Shown: positions 23,781 through 33,264 of the stretch, one piece after another
How the letters are laid out: each line of letters starts with the position of its first letter
How positions within the stretch are numbered: position 1 is the stretch's first letter
Source of the DNA: Maribellus luteus
Lineage (GTDB): Bacteria > Bacteroidota > Bacteroidia > Bacteroidales > Prolixibacteraceae
DNA: 64,000 nucleotides
Direction of reading: 5' to 3'
NCBI RefSeq assembly: GCF_003576475.1
Contig: NZ_QWGR01000002.1
Coordinates: forward strand, 124,001 to 188,000
Position numbers and translations under genes: made by a program
The notes under the pieces: generated by a model
Seen by the model: only the letters and a program-made list of their open reading frames with translations
What the model was told of the DNA's origin: nothing
The model's database searches: none

Positions 23781-24908
23781 ATGAAAAAGATTGTAAGATA
23801 CCTGGGAATTGCGATTTTGATCGCAGCGTTTGGAGGAACCCTTTTCTTCTTGTATAACAAGTCAAAGAAGAAACAGGATTTCTTTGAGAACAAGAATCCG
23901 TTTTACAGCGATGTAGTAATGAAAACCGTGGCAACCGGTTCGGTAGTGCCGCGTTACGAAATTGAAATTGTGCCACAGGTTTCGGGGATTATCGATGAAC
24001 TGTATGTGGAAGCCGGCGATAAAATCAGCAAAGGACAGGTAGTGGCACGTATTAAAATTATTCCGGATATGGTAACGTTAAATGCTGCTGAAACCCGGTT
24101 GAACAGAGCAAAAATCAGTTACGAAGATGCCCAGATTGATTACGACCGTCAGCAGAAGCTGTTTGACAAGAGTGTGATCTCTTACGAAGAGTTCAAATCG
24201 TCAAAGGTCGGGTACGATTCAGCCAAGGAAGAATTGTCGGCTGCTGAAAATAATTTGGAATTAATTCAGAATGGTGTAACAAAAAAGGCAGCAACGGCTA
24301 CCAATACCCTGGTTCGTTCTACTATTGATGGCATGGTGCTCGATGTTCCGATCAAAGTTGGAAACTCGGTCATTCAGGCCAATACTTTTAATGCCGGTAC
24401 TACCATTGCTTCGGTGGCCGATATGAAAGATATTATTTTTGAAGGGAAGGTGGACGAAACCGAAGTGGGTAAAATTAAGGAAGGAATGCCGATTGAACTG
24501 GAAATTGGCGCCATTGATAAAGAAAAATTTGACGCCGTACTGGAATATATTTCACCCAAGGGGGTGGAAGAAAACGGAGCCATTCAGTTTGAGATAAAGG
24601 CAAATGTTCGGCTGAAAGAAGGGCAGTTTATACGGGCCGGTTACAGTGCCAATGCCAACATCGTTCTGGAGAAAAAAGACAGTGTAATGGTGATTCCGGA
24701 AGGCATGCTGCAATTCGACAACGACTCGTCGTTTGTGGAGATTAACACCGGAAGCACAGAAGAACCGGTTTACGAGAAACGCATGGTGAAAACCGGCTTG
24801 TCTGACGGAATCAATATTGAGATTACAGAAGGTTTGAAGCCGGAAGACAAGGTAAAAGGCGAAAAAATCGATCCAAAAGCGATGAAAGAAAACACCAGTA
24901 AAGGCTAG
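23781..24908 (+). CDS. Periplasmic adaptor (MacA/HlyD-type membrane fusion protein)
   Basis: A 375-residue adaptor. The N-terminal membrane anchor is at about residues 7-26 (YLGIAILIAAFGGTLFFLYN), then the lipoyl half-motif EIVPQVSGIIDELYVEAGDKISKGQVVARI near 60-90, an alpha-helical hairpin with heptad character (about 100-165), the second lipoyl half (STIDGMVLDVPIKVGNSV near 180), a beta-barrel and a C-terminal membrane-proximal domain. It bridges the inner-membrane ABC permeases and the outer-membrane TolC-like protein encoded next. The leader shares an 18-base A-rich sequence with the leader of the ATPase gene. Confidence 0.93.
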   Translation: MKKIVRYLGIAILIAAFGGTLFFLYNKSKKKQDFFENKNPFYSDVVMKTVATGSVVPRYEIEIVPQVSGIIDELYVEAGDKISKGQVVARIKIIPDMVTLNAAETRLNRAKISYEDAQIDYDRQQKLFDKSVISYEEFKSSKVGYDSAKEELSAAENNLELIQNGVTKKAATATNTLVRSTIDGMVLDVPIKVGNSVIQANTFNAGTTIASVADMKDIIFEGKVDETEVGKIKEGMPIELEIGAIDKEKFDAVLEYISPKGVEENGAIQFEIKANVRLKEGQFIRAGYSANANIVLEKKDSVMVIPEGMLQFDNDSSFVEINTGSTEEPVYEKRMVKTGLSDGINIEITEGLKPEDKVKGEKIDPKAMKENTSKG

Positions 24909-24965
24909 GCTTAGTTAGTTTCAAAGGTTTATGTAAATTAGTCGAAACAAAAAAACAATAAAAAA

Positions 24966-26288
24966 ATGAAGAATCTTTTAACCTTGCTGATCGCAGTTAC
25001 GGGACTTTTATCGGTAGCAACAGTAAAGGCCCAGGCTCCCTGGGACCTGCAGAAATGCTTCGATTACGCCATCGAAAATAACCTCCAGATCAAAAGGCAG
25101 GTGCTGAATACCGAATATTACCAGAACCAGGTCAACCAGGCAAAGTCGGATAAGTTGCCCAACCTGAATGCACAGGTTGGAAATGATTTCAGTTTTGGAC
25201 GGACCCTGACTTTTCCTGAAAATACGTATGTAAATGCCAATTCAACTTCTCTTTCCGGGGGTGTGAGTTCTAATCTGACCGTTTTTAATGGCATGAGATT
25301 GAGCAATCTGGTTCAGAAGAGCAAATTGGATTTGCAGGCCACCCTGTATGAATTGGATAAGACGAAGGACGATATTATGTTGTTGATTGCAGCCGAGTAT
25401 CTCCAGATTCTTTTTGCCGAAGAAGTACTGCTGGTGGATTCCGCCAACCTGGAAGTCACCAAACAACAGCTCGAAAGATCGAGACAACTGGTAAATGCAG
25501 GAAGCCTGGCCAGAGGGGCAATGCTGGAAATTGAAGCACAGCTGGCCCGCGAAGAGTTACAGTTGGTAAACGATCAGAACAGTCTTCAACTGGCCTATCT
25601 GAATCTGTATCAGTTTATGGACCTTCCGATGGCTGAAAGCTTTAAGATCGAGAAACCGAGTCTTCCTGAAATTCAGGCCAATGTGACCATGATGAATGCT
25701 TTTGATGTGTTCAATAATGCGATAAATGTCCGCCCTGAAATAAAAGCCGCCCAGTTGCGGGTGGAAAGTGCGATGAAAGAACTTGAAATAGCCAAGGGAA
25801 ATAGATATCCCAGTCTTTCGTTTGGAGCTTATTACAATAACATTTTTAATAATAAAGACAGCCGGGGTTTTAATGAGCAGATCCAGAACAATGGTCGCTC
25901 CAGCTTAGGATTAACCTTATCCATCCCTATTTTCAACCGCTTCCAGGTGAAGAACAGCATTTCCAATTCGCAGATCCAGATTTCGGATTACGAATACCAG
26001 CTGCAGATAGCGCGCAACGTGCTTCGAAAAGATATTGAACTGGTTTATACCAATGCTTTGGCTGCGCTCAACCGCTATATTTCTACCCAAAAAGCGGTTA
26101 CGTCGATGAAAGAGGCTTTCCGTTATACCGAAGAGAAGTTTAACGTGGGAATGATCAACTCGGTGGAGTACAACCAAAGCAAGAATAACCTGGCAACGGC
26201 GCAGTCGGATCTGATACAGGCCAAGTACGAGTATATTTTCCGTACCAAAATATTAGATTTCTACAACGGTGTACCTATCACCTTGTAG
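24966..26288 (+). CDS. TolC family outer-membrane efflux protein
   Basis: A 440-residue outer-membrane channel. A signal peptide of about 22 residues (MKNLLTLLIAVTGLLSVATVKA) precedes WDLQKCFDYAIENNLQIK, the usual start of OEP repeats. Two halves each contain long helices (SDKLPNLNAQVGNDFSFGRT; GNRYPSLSFGAYYNNIF) and the C-terminal repeat shows EEKFNVGMINSVEYNQSKNNLATAQSDLIQAKYEYIF. It completes the ABC-adaptor-channel export operon, closed by a strong terminator. Substrate could be a drug, lipid or peptide; the sequence does not tell. Confidence 0.94.
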   Translation: MKNLLTLLIAVTGLLSVATVKAQAPWDLQKCFDYAIENNLQIKRQVLNTEYYQNQVNQAKSDKLPNLNAQVGNDFSFGRTLTFPENTYVNANSTSLSGGVSSNLTVFNGMRLSNLVQKSKLDLQATLYELDKTKDDIMLLIAAEYLQILFAEEVLLVDSANLEVTKQQLERSRQLVNAGSLARGAMLEIEAQLAREELQLVNDQNSLQLAYLNLYQFMDLPMAESFKIEKPSLPEIQANVTMMNAFDVFNNAINVRPEIKAAQLRVESAMKELEIAKGNRYPSLSFGAYYNNIFNNKDSRGFNEQIQNNGRSSLGLTLSIPIFNRFQVKNSISNSQIQISDYEYQLQIARNVLRKDIELVYTNALAALNRYISTQKAVTSMKEAFRYTEEKFNVGMINSVEYNQSKNNLATAQSDLIQAKYEYIFRTKILDFYNGVPITL

Positions 26289-26316
26289 CGAATCATGCTT
26301 GAACATTGTTTTTTGT

Positions 26317-26345
26317 GCCCTGACGGTTAGCGTCAGGGCTTTTTT
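26317..26345 (+). terminator. Terminator of the export operon
   Basis: GCCCTGACG (26317-26325) pairs with CGTCAGGGC (26331-26339), with a 5-nt loop and six T. Confidence 0.92.
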
Positions 26346-26484
26346 GTGTTTGTCAGAAATATACTTTCACAATAACGTTTAAAAGGTAAGCTGAGGGATA
26401 AGAGAATTTTTTTCAACTCAATTTTATTGCATAATTTCGTCCAGCATTCAGGAATTATTATTACGGATTAATCAATCAATCAAA

Positions 26485-28032
26485 GTGAAACAAACAAGTA
26501 TTTTTTTGAGTTACATCGCCCTCTTAATTTTGGGCGCTGGCTTGACCAATTGCGGGCAGGTCGAAAAAGAAGCAACAACCAAGCCCAACATCATATACAT
26601 CCTGGCTGATGACCTGGGGTATTCGGAAGTGGGTTGCTACGGACAGGAAAAAATAGAAACACCCAACCTCGATGCGATGGCCACTAACGGTATGATGTTT
26701 ACAGAACACTACGCCGGGGCTCCGGTTTGCGCGCCTTCGCGTTGTGTGCTGTTAACCGGTCAGCATCTTGGGCATGCGCAAATCAGGGGTAACGACGAAT
26801 GGGCTTCCCGTGGCGACGTATGGGATTTCGAAGCCATGGCAAAAGACCCGAATCTGGAAGGGCAGCGTCCGTTAAAAGCCGGTACGCCAACCATTGGGCG
26901 TTTGTTGCAAAATGCCGGTTATAAAACTGGTGTGGTAGGTAAATGGGGCCTGGGGGCTCCCTTAACCGAAGGAATTCCCAACAAACAAGGCTTCGATTTC
27001 TTTTTCGGATACAATTGCCAGCGGCAGGCGCATACTTTTTTCCCGGTTCACTTATGGAAAGATACGACCAAGGTACTGTTGAACAATAAAATGGTGCCGC
27101 CCCGTACGCGACTTCCCGAAGGAGCCGATTTGTACGATCCGGAATCTTACAAGGATTTCTGGCTGACTGAATACTCGCCTGATTTGATGCAAAAGGAAGT
27201 CATTAATTTTATCCGTGAAAACAAAGACGCGCCTTTCTTTATGTATTACGCTACCCCTATTCCGCATAATCCGCTGCAGGCCCCGAAGCGCTGGATAGAT
27301 TACTATGTGGATAAATTTGGCGACGAAGAACCGTACGATGGACGGCGGGGTTATTTTCCGCATCGTTACCCGCACGCCTGCTATGCGGCAATGGTTTCGT
27401 ACATGGACGAGCAGATTGGTGAAATTGTAGCTACCCTGAAAGAGCTGGGATTGTACGAAAACACGATCATCATGTTCAGCAGCGACAATGGCCCGACGTA
27501 TACCGGGGGAGCCGACTCGCCCTGGTTCGACAGTGCCAAACCGTTTAAAAGCGAACACGGTTGGGGAAAAGGAAGTGTGAACGAAGGCGGGATCAGGGTG
27601 CCAATGATTGTTCAGTGGCCTGAAAAAATACAGGCAGGTACCGAAACAGATCTGATTTCGGCTTTTTACGATGTGTTGCCAACCCTTTGCGAAGTTTCGG
27701 GGGCTGAAATACCTGAAAACGTTGACGGAATAAGCTTTTTGCCAACGCTTGTAAACAGCGGAGAGCAAAAGACACACGAGTACCTGTACTGGGAATTTCC
27801 CGAATCGGGCGGACAGCAAGCCATTAGAATGGGCAACTGGAAGGGTATCCGTAAAAATATCCGGCAAGATAGTTTGCGCATTCAGTTGTATGATTTGAAT
27901 ACCGATATTCAGGAATTATACGATGTTTCAGCGGAACATCCGGAAATCATTCAGGAAATGGAGGCCATTTTCAAAAGAGAGCATACGACGGCTGAAATCG
28001 AAAAATTCAGAATGAAACAACTGGGAGATTAA
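26485..28032 (+). CDS. Secreted S1-type sulfatase, lipoprotein
   Basis: A 515-residue arylsulfatase-type enzyme. It starts at GTG 26485; the next sequence is a signal peptide ending in cysteine (ALLILGAGLTNC), so a lipoprotein is likely. The metal site begins NIIYILADDLGYSEVGCYG. The catalytic cysteine, converted to formylglycine by a maturase, is in APVCAPSRCVLLTGQHLGHAQIRGN near residue 85, with the required C-x-P-S-R. KWGLG, FFMYYATPIPHNPLQAP, SSDNGPTYTGG and HGWGKGSVNEGGIRVPMIVQWP follow in order. The strict GxxxHxRGN motif is of the type seen in arylsulfatase A-like enzymes. A second sulfatase lies 99 bp downstream. Confidence 0.93.
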   Translation: MKQTSIFLSYIALLILGAGLTNCGQVEKEATTKPNIIYILADDLGYSEVGCYGQEKIETPNLDAMATNGMMFTEHYAGAPVCAPSRCVLLTGQHLGHAQIRGNDEWASRGDVWDFEAMAKDPNLEGQRPLKAGTPTIGRLLQNAGYKTGVVGKWGLGAPLTEGIPNKQGFDFFFGYNCQRQAHTFFPVHLWKDTTKVLLNNKMVPPRTRLPEGADLYDPESYKDFWLTEYSPDLMQKEVINFIRENKDAPFFMYYATPIPHNPLQAPKRWIDYYVDKFGDEEPYDGRRGYFPHRYPHACYAAMVSYMDEQIGEIVATLKELGLYENTIIMFSSDNGPTYTGGADSPWFDSAKPFKSEHGWGKGSVNEGGIRVPMIVQWPEKIQAGTETDLISAFYDVLPTLCEVSGAEIPENVDGISFLPTLVNSGEQKTHEYLYWEFPESGGQQAIRMGNWKGIRKNIRQDSLRIQLYDLNTDIQELYDVSAEHPEIIQEMEAIFKREHTTAEIEKFRMKQLGD

Positions 28033-28130
28033 ACTGAAACGAATCAGGCCAAATCAAAAAATCAGCTTTCTTGTTCGGGAATTGATGCAGTTTTTTGATT
28101 TGGCCGGTTCTTACTATCAAAATACAAAGC

Positions 28131-29546
28131 ATGAATATTGTTTTTAAGGCAGGATTACTACTTCTCTTTGCCGGTGTTTTTTCGTGTACGTCTTCCGTAA
28201 AGAGTAGTAGCGATGAGGATGCACGTCCGAACATCATCCTTATAAATATCGATGACATGGGCTGGCGCGATGTGGGTTTTATGGGTTCGGAATATTACGA
28301 AACACCGAACATTGATGCGCTGGCAGCCGATGGAATGATATTCAGCAATGCCTACGCCGCTGCCTCGAATTGTGCTCCCAGCCGTGCCTGCCTGATGAGC
28401 GGACAATGGACGGCCCGGCACGGTATTTATACCGTCGGTACGTCGGAGCGGGGAAAAAGCCGCGATCGAAAACTTGTTCCGGTGGTAAACAATGAAACCA
28501 TGCCCGATGATAATGTTTTGATTCCGGAAGTGCTGCAAAAGGCTGGCTATGTAACTTGTCAGTCGGGGAAATGGCACCTGAGCGAAAAGCCGGAGTTAAG
28601 GGGTTTTGATTTTAGCATTGGTGGCAGCCACGCTGGTAATCCCGGGTCTTATTATCCGCCCTATAAAAATGTTCCGTCGGTAAAGGCGCCGTCGGACGAT
28701 TATTACCTCACCAATCTCATCATGGACCGGACTTTGGATTTCCTGGACTCGGTCAACAACAAGCCTTTCTTTCTGTATTACGCGCCTTATGCTGTTCATA
28801 CGCCCATTCAGCCGGTAAAAGCGTTGTTGCCGAAATATGAGAACAAAGCGGAATGGAACGGGCAAAACAACGCTGAGTATGCAACAATGGTAGAGAACGT
28901 AGATGCACAAATTGGCCGTTTAGTGGAGGCGCTGCGAAATTCGGGAAAGCTGGAAAACACGGTTATCTTTTTTACTTCCGACAATGGCGGACATTACGGA
29001 ATAACCAAACAGTGGCCGTTGCGCTCGGGAAAAGGGTCGTACTACGAAGGTGGCATTCGTGAACCCATGTTTGTTTTCTGGAAGGGAAAAATTCAAGGAG
29101 GAAGCCAGTCGGATTTTCCGGTAAGCCAGCTCGATTTTTATCCAACTATACTTGACATGGCGGGTATTCCGAAACCGGCAAATAAGATACTTGACGGAGC
29201 ATCGATTTTGCCTGTACTAAAGCAATCCGGTGACTTGGAAGAGCGTCCGCTTTTCTGGCATTTTCCGGTGTACCTCGAAGCCTATGTTAAGAATGATAGC
29301 ACAACGCAGGACCCGCTTTTCCGCACCCGCCCCGGATCTGCCGTTCGTTTGGGCGACTGGAAACTTATTCAGTATTTCGAGAATAACGACATTGAATTGT
29401 ATAACCTGAAAGAAGATATTGGCGAGGTAAACAACCTGGCAGAATCAAATCCAGAGAAAGTGAGGGAACTTGTGGGGATTCTGGATACCTGGCGGGAAAA
29501 GACGGTTGCTCCTGTTCCGGAACAATTGAATCCTGATTATCAGTAA
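28131..29546 (+). CDS. Secreted S1-type sulfatase, lipoprotein
   Basis: A 471-residue sulfatase. ATG 28131 opens a lipoprotein signal (MNIVFKAGLLLLFAGVFSC); the longer in-frame start at 28095 is less likely. NIILINIDDMGWRDVGFMGSEYYETPNIDALA provides the metal-binding aspartates, and SNCAPSRACLMSGQWTARHGIY near residue 82 carries C-x-P-S-R with formylglycine-forming cysteine. GKWHL, PFFLYYAPYAVHTPIQP, TSDNGGHYGITKQWPLRSGKGSYYEGGIREPM complete the family order. It differs clearly from the preceding sulfatase (ARHGIY versus GHAQIRGN), so the pair probably attacks different sulfate positions. A PHP phosphodiesterase gene follows on the same strand. Confidence 0.93.
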   Translation: MNIVFKAGLLLLFAGVFSCTSSVKSSSDEDARPNIILINIDDMGWRDVGFMGSEYYETPNIDALAADGMIFSNAYAAASNCAPSRACLMSGQWTARHGIYTVGTSERGKSRDRKLVPVVNNETMPDDNVLIPEVLQKAGYVTCQSGKWHLSEKPELRGFDFSIGGSHAGNPGSYYPPYKNVPSVKAPSDDYYLTNLIMDRTLDFLDSVNNKPFFLYYAPYAVHTPIQPVKALLPKYENKAEWNGQNNAEYATMVENVDAQIGRLVEALRNSGKLENTVIFFTSDNGGHYGITKQWPLRSGKGSYYEGGIREPMFVFWKGKIQGGSQSDFPVSQLDFYPTILDMAGIPKPANKILDGASILPVLKQSGDLEERPLFWHFPVYLEAYVKNDSTTQDPLFRTRPGSAVRLGDWKLIQYFENNDIELYNLKEDIGEVNNLAESNPEKVRELVGILDTWREKTVAPVPEQLNPDYQ

Positions 29547-29672
29547 AAGTAATGTCAAGAATCCGGAAAACTAAGTTTTGCATCATCGATCATAGTTTTT
29601 AGTTGTTTTCTTCTTCCTTCACTGTTTTAATGATTATTTTGGGAGGACTTAAAACAACTAAATCATAATACC

Positions 29673-30812
29673 ATGTTTAGAACCAGGTTATTAGTCTTTC
29701 TTTTTATATTCAGTACATTTTATTGTTATGCCCAGGATGACAATGGGGTTATGTCGATGGATGAGTCCAGATTTCCTAAAAAACGCCAAATCATCCGGAT
29801 TCCCGGTTTCGATGGCTACCAAACGTTGAAATGCGATTTCCACATGCATACCATTTTTTCTGATGGACAGGTTTGGCCTACGATCAGGGTGCAGGAAGCG
29901 TGGCAGGAAGGATTGGATGTAATGGCCATTTCGGATCATATCGAATACACGCCGCACTCGAAAGATGTGGTGGTTGACCACAACCGTGCGTATGAAATAG
30001 GCGAGGACATGGCTGCCGAGAATAACATCATCCTGATTAAGGGGAACGAAATTACGCGCAATACACCTCCCGGCCATTTTAACGCAATTTTTATTGGAGA
30101 TTCGAAGGATTACATCGCCGACAGGGACAATGCCAAAGACAAACAGGCCGTGATGAAGGCGGCTGACCAGGAGGCCTTTATTTTCTGGAATCACCCCGGT
30201 TGGAAAGTGAATTCGATTGATGGTTCTTACGAATGGATTGATCTGGTGGACGAGTTGTTAAAGGAAAAGGTTCTGGGGGGAATTGAAGTTTTTAACGGTT
30301 TTAAGTTTTACAAAAAAGCGCTGGACTGGTGTGTCGATAACAACCTTGCGGTGATGGGATCGACGGATATGCACAACATTGTGGGTTACAGCTATAATTT
30401 TAAAGAGGGAGCCCATCGCAGCATGACACTGGTTTTTGCCAAAGAACGGACGGCTCAGTCGGTACGCGAAGCGCTGGAAGAAGGGCGCACCGTTGCCTGG
30501 TCGACAAAATACATTGCCGGGAAGGAAGAATGGGTCAGCAAACTGTTCTACGCCAGCGTGGAAGTTAGCCCGGTTTTTCATGCAAAAACAAGGAACGAAA
30601 AGACCACCAACTACTACGAGATAAAAAACAACAGCGATTTGTATTTTGAAATGGAGCTCAAGTCGGGCAAGGGAACCCGAACAGTGACGCTTTATCCGCA
30701 ATCGGCACAGGTTATTTCTGCAACCGAAGGGCAGGAAAAACTGACCTACGAAGTGGTAACGGCCTTTGTTCGCAGCGACAAAAATCTGGTGGTAGATATT
30801 CCGCTAAAATAA
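29673..30812 (+). CDS. Secreted PHP-domain phosphodiesterase (Sb-PDE-like)
   Basis: A 379-residue exported PHP-fold metal hydrolase. The signal peptide (MFRTRLLVFLFIFSTFYCYA) is followed by DFHMHTIFSDGQ near residue 55 (metal-binding H-x-H), AISDHIEYTPH near 87, IKGNEITRN near 118, FWNHPGW near 170 and GSTDMHN near 230, which are the expected PHP metal ligands. A C-terminal beta-rich region of about 110 residues follows. The match to the Sphingobium phosphodiesterase group (haloalkyl phosphate diesters) is by family resemblance; the natural substrate here is more likely a phosphodiester in an environmental glycan or lipid (inference). Located 126 bp after two sulfatases. Confidence 0.82.
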   Translation: MFRTRLLVFLFIFSTFYCYAQDDNGVMSMDESRFPKKRQIIRIPGFDGYQTLKCDFHMHTIFSDGQVWPTIRVQEAWQEGLDVMAISDHIEYTPHSKDVVVDHNRAYEIGEDMAAENNIILIKGNEITRNTPPGHFNAIFIGDSKDYIADRDNAKDKQAVMKAADQEAFIFWNHPGWKVNSIDGSYEWIDLVDELLKEKVLGGIEVFNGFKFYKKALDWCVDNNLAVMGSTDMHNIVGYSYNFKEGAHRSMTLVFAKERTAQSVREALEEGRTVAWSTKYIAGKEEWVSKLFYASVEVSPVFHAKTRNEKTTNYYEIKNNSDLYFEMELKSGKGTRTVTLYPQSAQVISATEGQEKLTYEVVTAFVRSDKNLVVDIPLK

Positions 30813-30870
30813 AGGGAAAATTCTTTTCCTAAACTACACTGGGTGCTGGCTCAGGTTTTGACAATTTGAA

Positions 30871-30878
30871 TATCTTTG
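30871..30878 (+). promoter_or_regulatory. Promoter -7 element of the DUF5916 gene (TATCTTTG)
   Basis: A perfect TAnnTTTG, 42 bp before the ATG at 30921. Confidence 0.6.
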
Positions 30879-30920
30879 CGTGCAACTTATTGAAACCTAA
30901 ATCAATTAACGCTATTTCTT

Positions 30921-33092
30921 ATGAAGCTGTCTTTGGTCTTTTTGTTTATGTTGCATGTTGCTGCAGTTGGTGCAAGCAACGTGTTGCTGACGAACTCTGA
31001 TACCACCATTAGCACATTCAACAAAGACTATGTTTACGAAGTAAAAAAAGCCCGTTCTGAAATCCGGATCGACGGTGTTATTGAAGAACCCGACTGGCAG
31101 GCAGCGCAAAAGGCGGATACTTTTTTTAAAGTGTTGCCGGTCGACAGCGGTTATGCCACGCAGCCTTCGACCATATTAATGACCTACGATGATAAAGCGC
31201 TTTACCTGGCGCAGATTTTTTACGATACGATTCCGGGCAAACGGGTGATGGAATCTTTCCGGCGCGATTTTGCTTTTGGCAACAACGACAACCTGCTGGT
31301 GTTTTTTGATACTTTTCTGGACCAGACCAACGGATTTTCGTTTGGGGTTTCGGCCTCAGGAGCCAAGTGGGACGGCACCATGAGCAACGGCAGTGCGGTT
31401 TCGCTCGACTGGGATTGCAAGTGGGAATCGAAAACCAAACATTACGACGACCGGTGGGTGACCGAGATGCGCATCCCGTTTAAATCGGTTCGTTATCCGC
31501 GCGGGAGTCAAACCTGGTTTACCAATTTTAGCCGTCTCGATCTCAAAGCAAACGAGAAATCGTCGTGGGCACCTGTTCCGCGGCAATTCCCGACGGCTTC
31601 GCTGGCTTACACCGGGGTAATGAACTTTGAAGAACCGCTGCCCAAACCCAAGCCGCAGATTTCGGTTATTCCCTACATTTTTGGCGGCGTTTCAAAAGAT
31701 TACGAAGCAGGAACCGACGCTTCCTACCGAAAAGATTTTGGTTTTGATGCCAAGATCGGTATTTCATCTTCCATGAACCTCGACCTGACTTACAATCCCG
31801 ATTTCGCGCAGGTAGAAGTAGACCGGCAGATTGCCAACATCGACCGTTTTGAGTTGTTCTTTCCGGAAAAGCGGCAGTTTTTTCTCGAGAACGGCGATCT
31901 TTTTTCGAGCTATGGTTACAATACTTCCACGCCTTTCTTTTCGCGCCGGATAGGCCTGGATGCTCCGGTGCTGGCAGGGGCCCGTCTCACGGGGAAAATA
32001 GGGAACGATTTGCGTTTGGGACTGATGACGATGACCACCGAAAAAACCAATGATTTTCTGTCACGCAATTTTACCGTTGTTTCGCTGCAGAAAAAGGTTT
32101 TTGCGCGGTCGAACATCGGGTTTATAGCCGTTAACAAACAATATTTTGATGTGCCATCGGATACCAGCATGTACAACCGCGTGGTGGGAGTGGATTACAA
32201 TCTGGCCAGCGCCAATAATTTTTGGAGCGGCAAGTTTTTCTATCACCGGTCTTTTCAGCCCGGAAACCCGGACAAGCAATATTCGCAGGGAGCTTCGGTT
32301 ACCTACAAAACAAAGCATCTGACACTTGGCCTGTACGAGACTTCGATAGGAGAGAACTACCTGGCCGAGACAGGATATGTGAGGCGCTCCGGGTATAATT
32401 TCGTGGGAACAAAAACCGGGTATAACTTTGTGCCGAACAAAAAGGTAGTAAGTCATGGCCCTGATGTTCAGATCGATAATTATTACGACAAGGATTACAA
32501 CAAAATAGAGCATGAATACGAGCTCTCGTACCACTTTCAGTTTCAGGACCGTTCTGAATTTGAGCTCTCGTACAAAAACTTTTATGTGAAGTTGCAGGAA
32601 GATTTTAATCCTACCAGCGATGCTGCAAATTTTCTGCCCGTTGGATCGGATTATCATTTTGGTGCCGTTTCGGCCGAATTTACTTCCACCCGGAAAACAC
32701 TCTTTAACTGGAGAGCCGAGGCAACAAAAGGCTCTTTCTACAGCGGCGACATTCAGTTTGTAGAAGGGGAGATCGGGTACCGTTTTCAGCCTTACGTCAA
32801 CCTTACCATGAATTTTAATTTCACCGACATGGATTTGGGAGCTCCTTTCGACCGGGAACAGTTTTTTCTGGTCGGCCCCAAAATGGATATCACTTTTTCG
32901 GATAAAATTTTCTGGTCAACATTTGTTCAGTACAACGAGCAGGTTGATAACCTGAATATTAATTCTCGTTTTCAGTGGCGCTACCAGCCGGTTTCGGATA
33001 TTTACCTGGTTTATACCGACAACTATTTTACCGGAAACTGGAACTCGCGCAACCGCGCCATCGTACTTAAAATGACTTATTGGTTTAATTAG
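30921..33092 (+). CDS. CBM9-like plus DUF5916 outer-membrane-type protein
   Basis: A 723-residue exported protein. After a signal peptide (MKLSLVFLFMLHVAAVGA) the region of about residues 40-220 resembles a family 9 carbohydrate-binding fold (RIDGVIEEPDWQAAQKADTF, DDKALYLAQIFYD, WVTEMRIPFKSVRYP). From about 240 onward is the DUF5916 region, with YNPDFAQVEVDRQIANIDRFELFFPEKRQFFLENGDLFSS and repeated aromatic beta strands ending in tyrosine- and tryptophan-containing strands (LKMTYWFN at the C-terminus), as in an outer-membrane beta-barrel. These proteins are widespread in Bacteroidota and their function is unknown. It has its own promoter. Confidence 0.88.
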   Translation: MKLSLVFLFMLHVAAVGASNVLLTNSDTTISTFNKDYVYEVKKARSEIRIDGVIEEPDWQAAQKADTFFKVLPVDSGYATQPSTILMTYDDKALYLAQIFYDTIPGKRVMESFRRDFAFGNNDNLLVFFDTFLDQTNGFSFGVSASGAKWDGTMSNGSAVSLDWDCKWESKTKHYDDRWVTEMRIPFKSVRYPRGSQTWFTNFSRLDLKANEKSSWAPVPRQFPTASLAYTGVMNFEEPLPKPKPQISVIPYIFGGVSKDYEAGTDASYRKDFGFDAKIGISSSMNLDLTYNPDFAQVEVDRQIANIDRFELFFPEKRQFFLENGDLFSSYGYNTSTPFFSRRIGLDAPVLAGARLTGKIGNDLRLGLMTMTTEKTNDFLSRNFTVVSLQKKVFARSNIGFIAVNKQYFDVPSDTSMYNRVVGVDYNLASANNFWSGKFFYHRSFQPGNPDKQYSQGASVTYKTKHLTLGLYETSIGENYLAETGYVRRSGYNFVGTKTGYNFVPNKKVVSHGPDVQIDNYYDKDYNKIEHEYELSYHFQFQDRSEFELSYKNFYVKLQEDFNPTSDAANFLPVGSDYHFGAVSAEFTSTRKTLFNWRAEATKGSFYSGDIQFVEGEIGYRFQPYVNLTMNFNFTDMDLGAPFDREQFFLVGPKMDITFSDKIFWSTFVQYNEQVDNLNINSRFQWRYQPVSDIYLVYTDNYFTGNWNSRNRAIVLKMTYWFN

Positions 33093-33187
33093 AAAGGAGG
33101 CGTTTAACACGGCTTAACGAATTTCTTACCTAATTGTTAAACCGGATTCCGGGGGTTTCAAATATTTCCGGTTGTTCGAAAATAGAT

Positions 33188-33195
33188 TATCTTTG
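33188..33195 (+). promoter_or_regulatory. Promoter -7 element of mdh (TATCTTTG)
   Basis: A perfect TAnnTTTG, about 70 bp before the mdh ATG. Confidence 0.6.
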
Positions 33196-33264
33196 CAGGC
33201 CTTAAACAATTTGACTATGAATCGTTTAAGTTTATGAATTTTGTAACTATAAAACTCGATTAAA

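Noticed and set aside
27052-27867. 271-codon minus-strand frame inside a sulfatase gene
   Set aside because: Antisense to conserved sulfatase segments; no domain.
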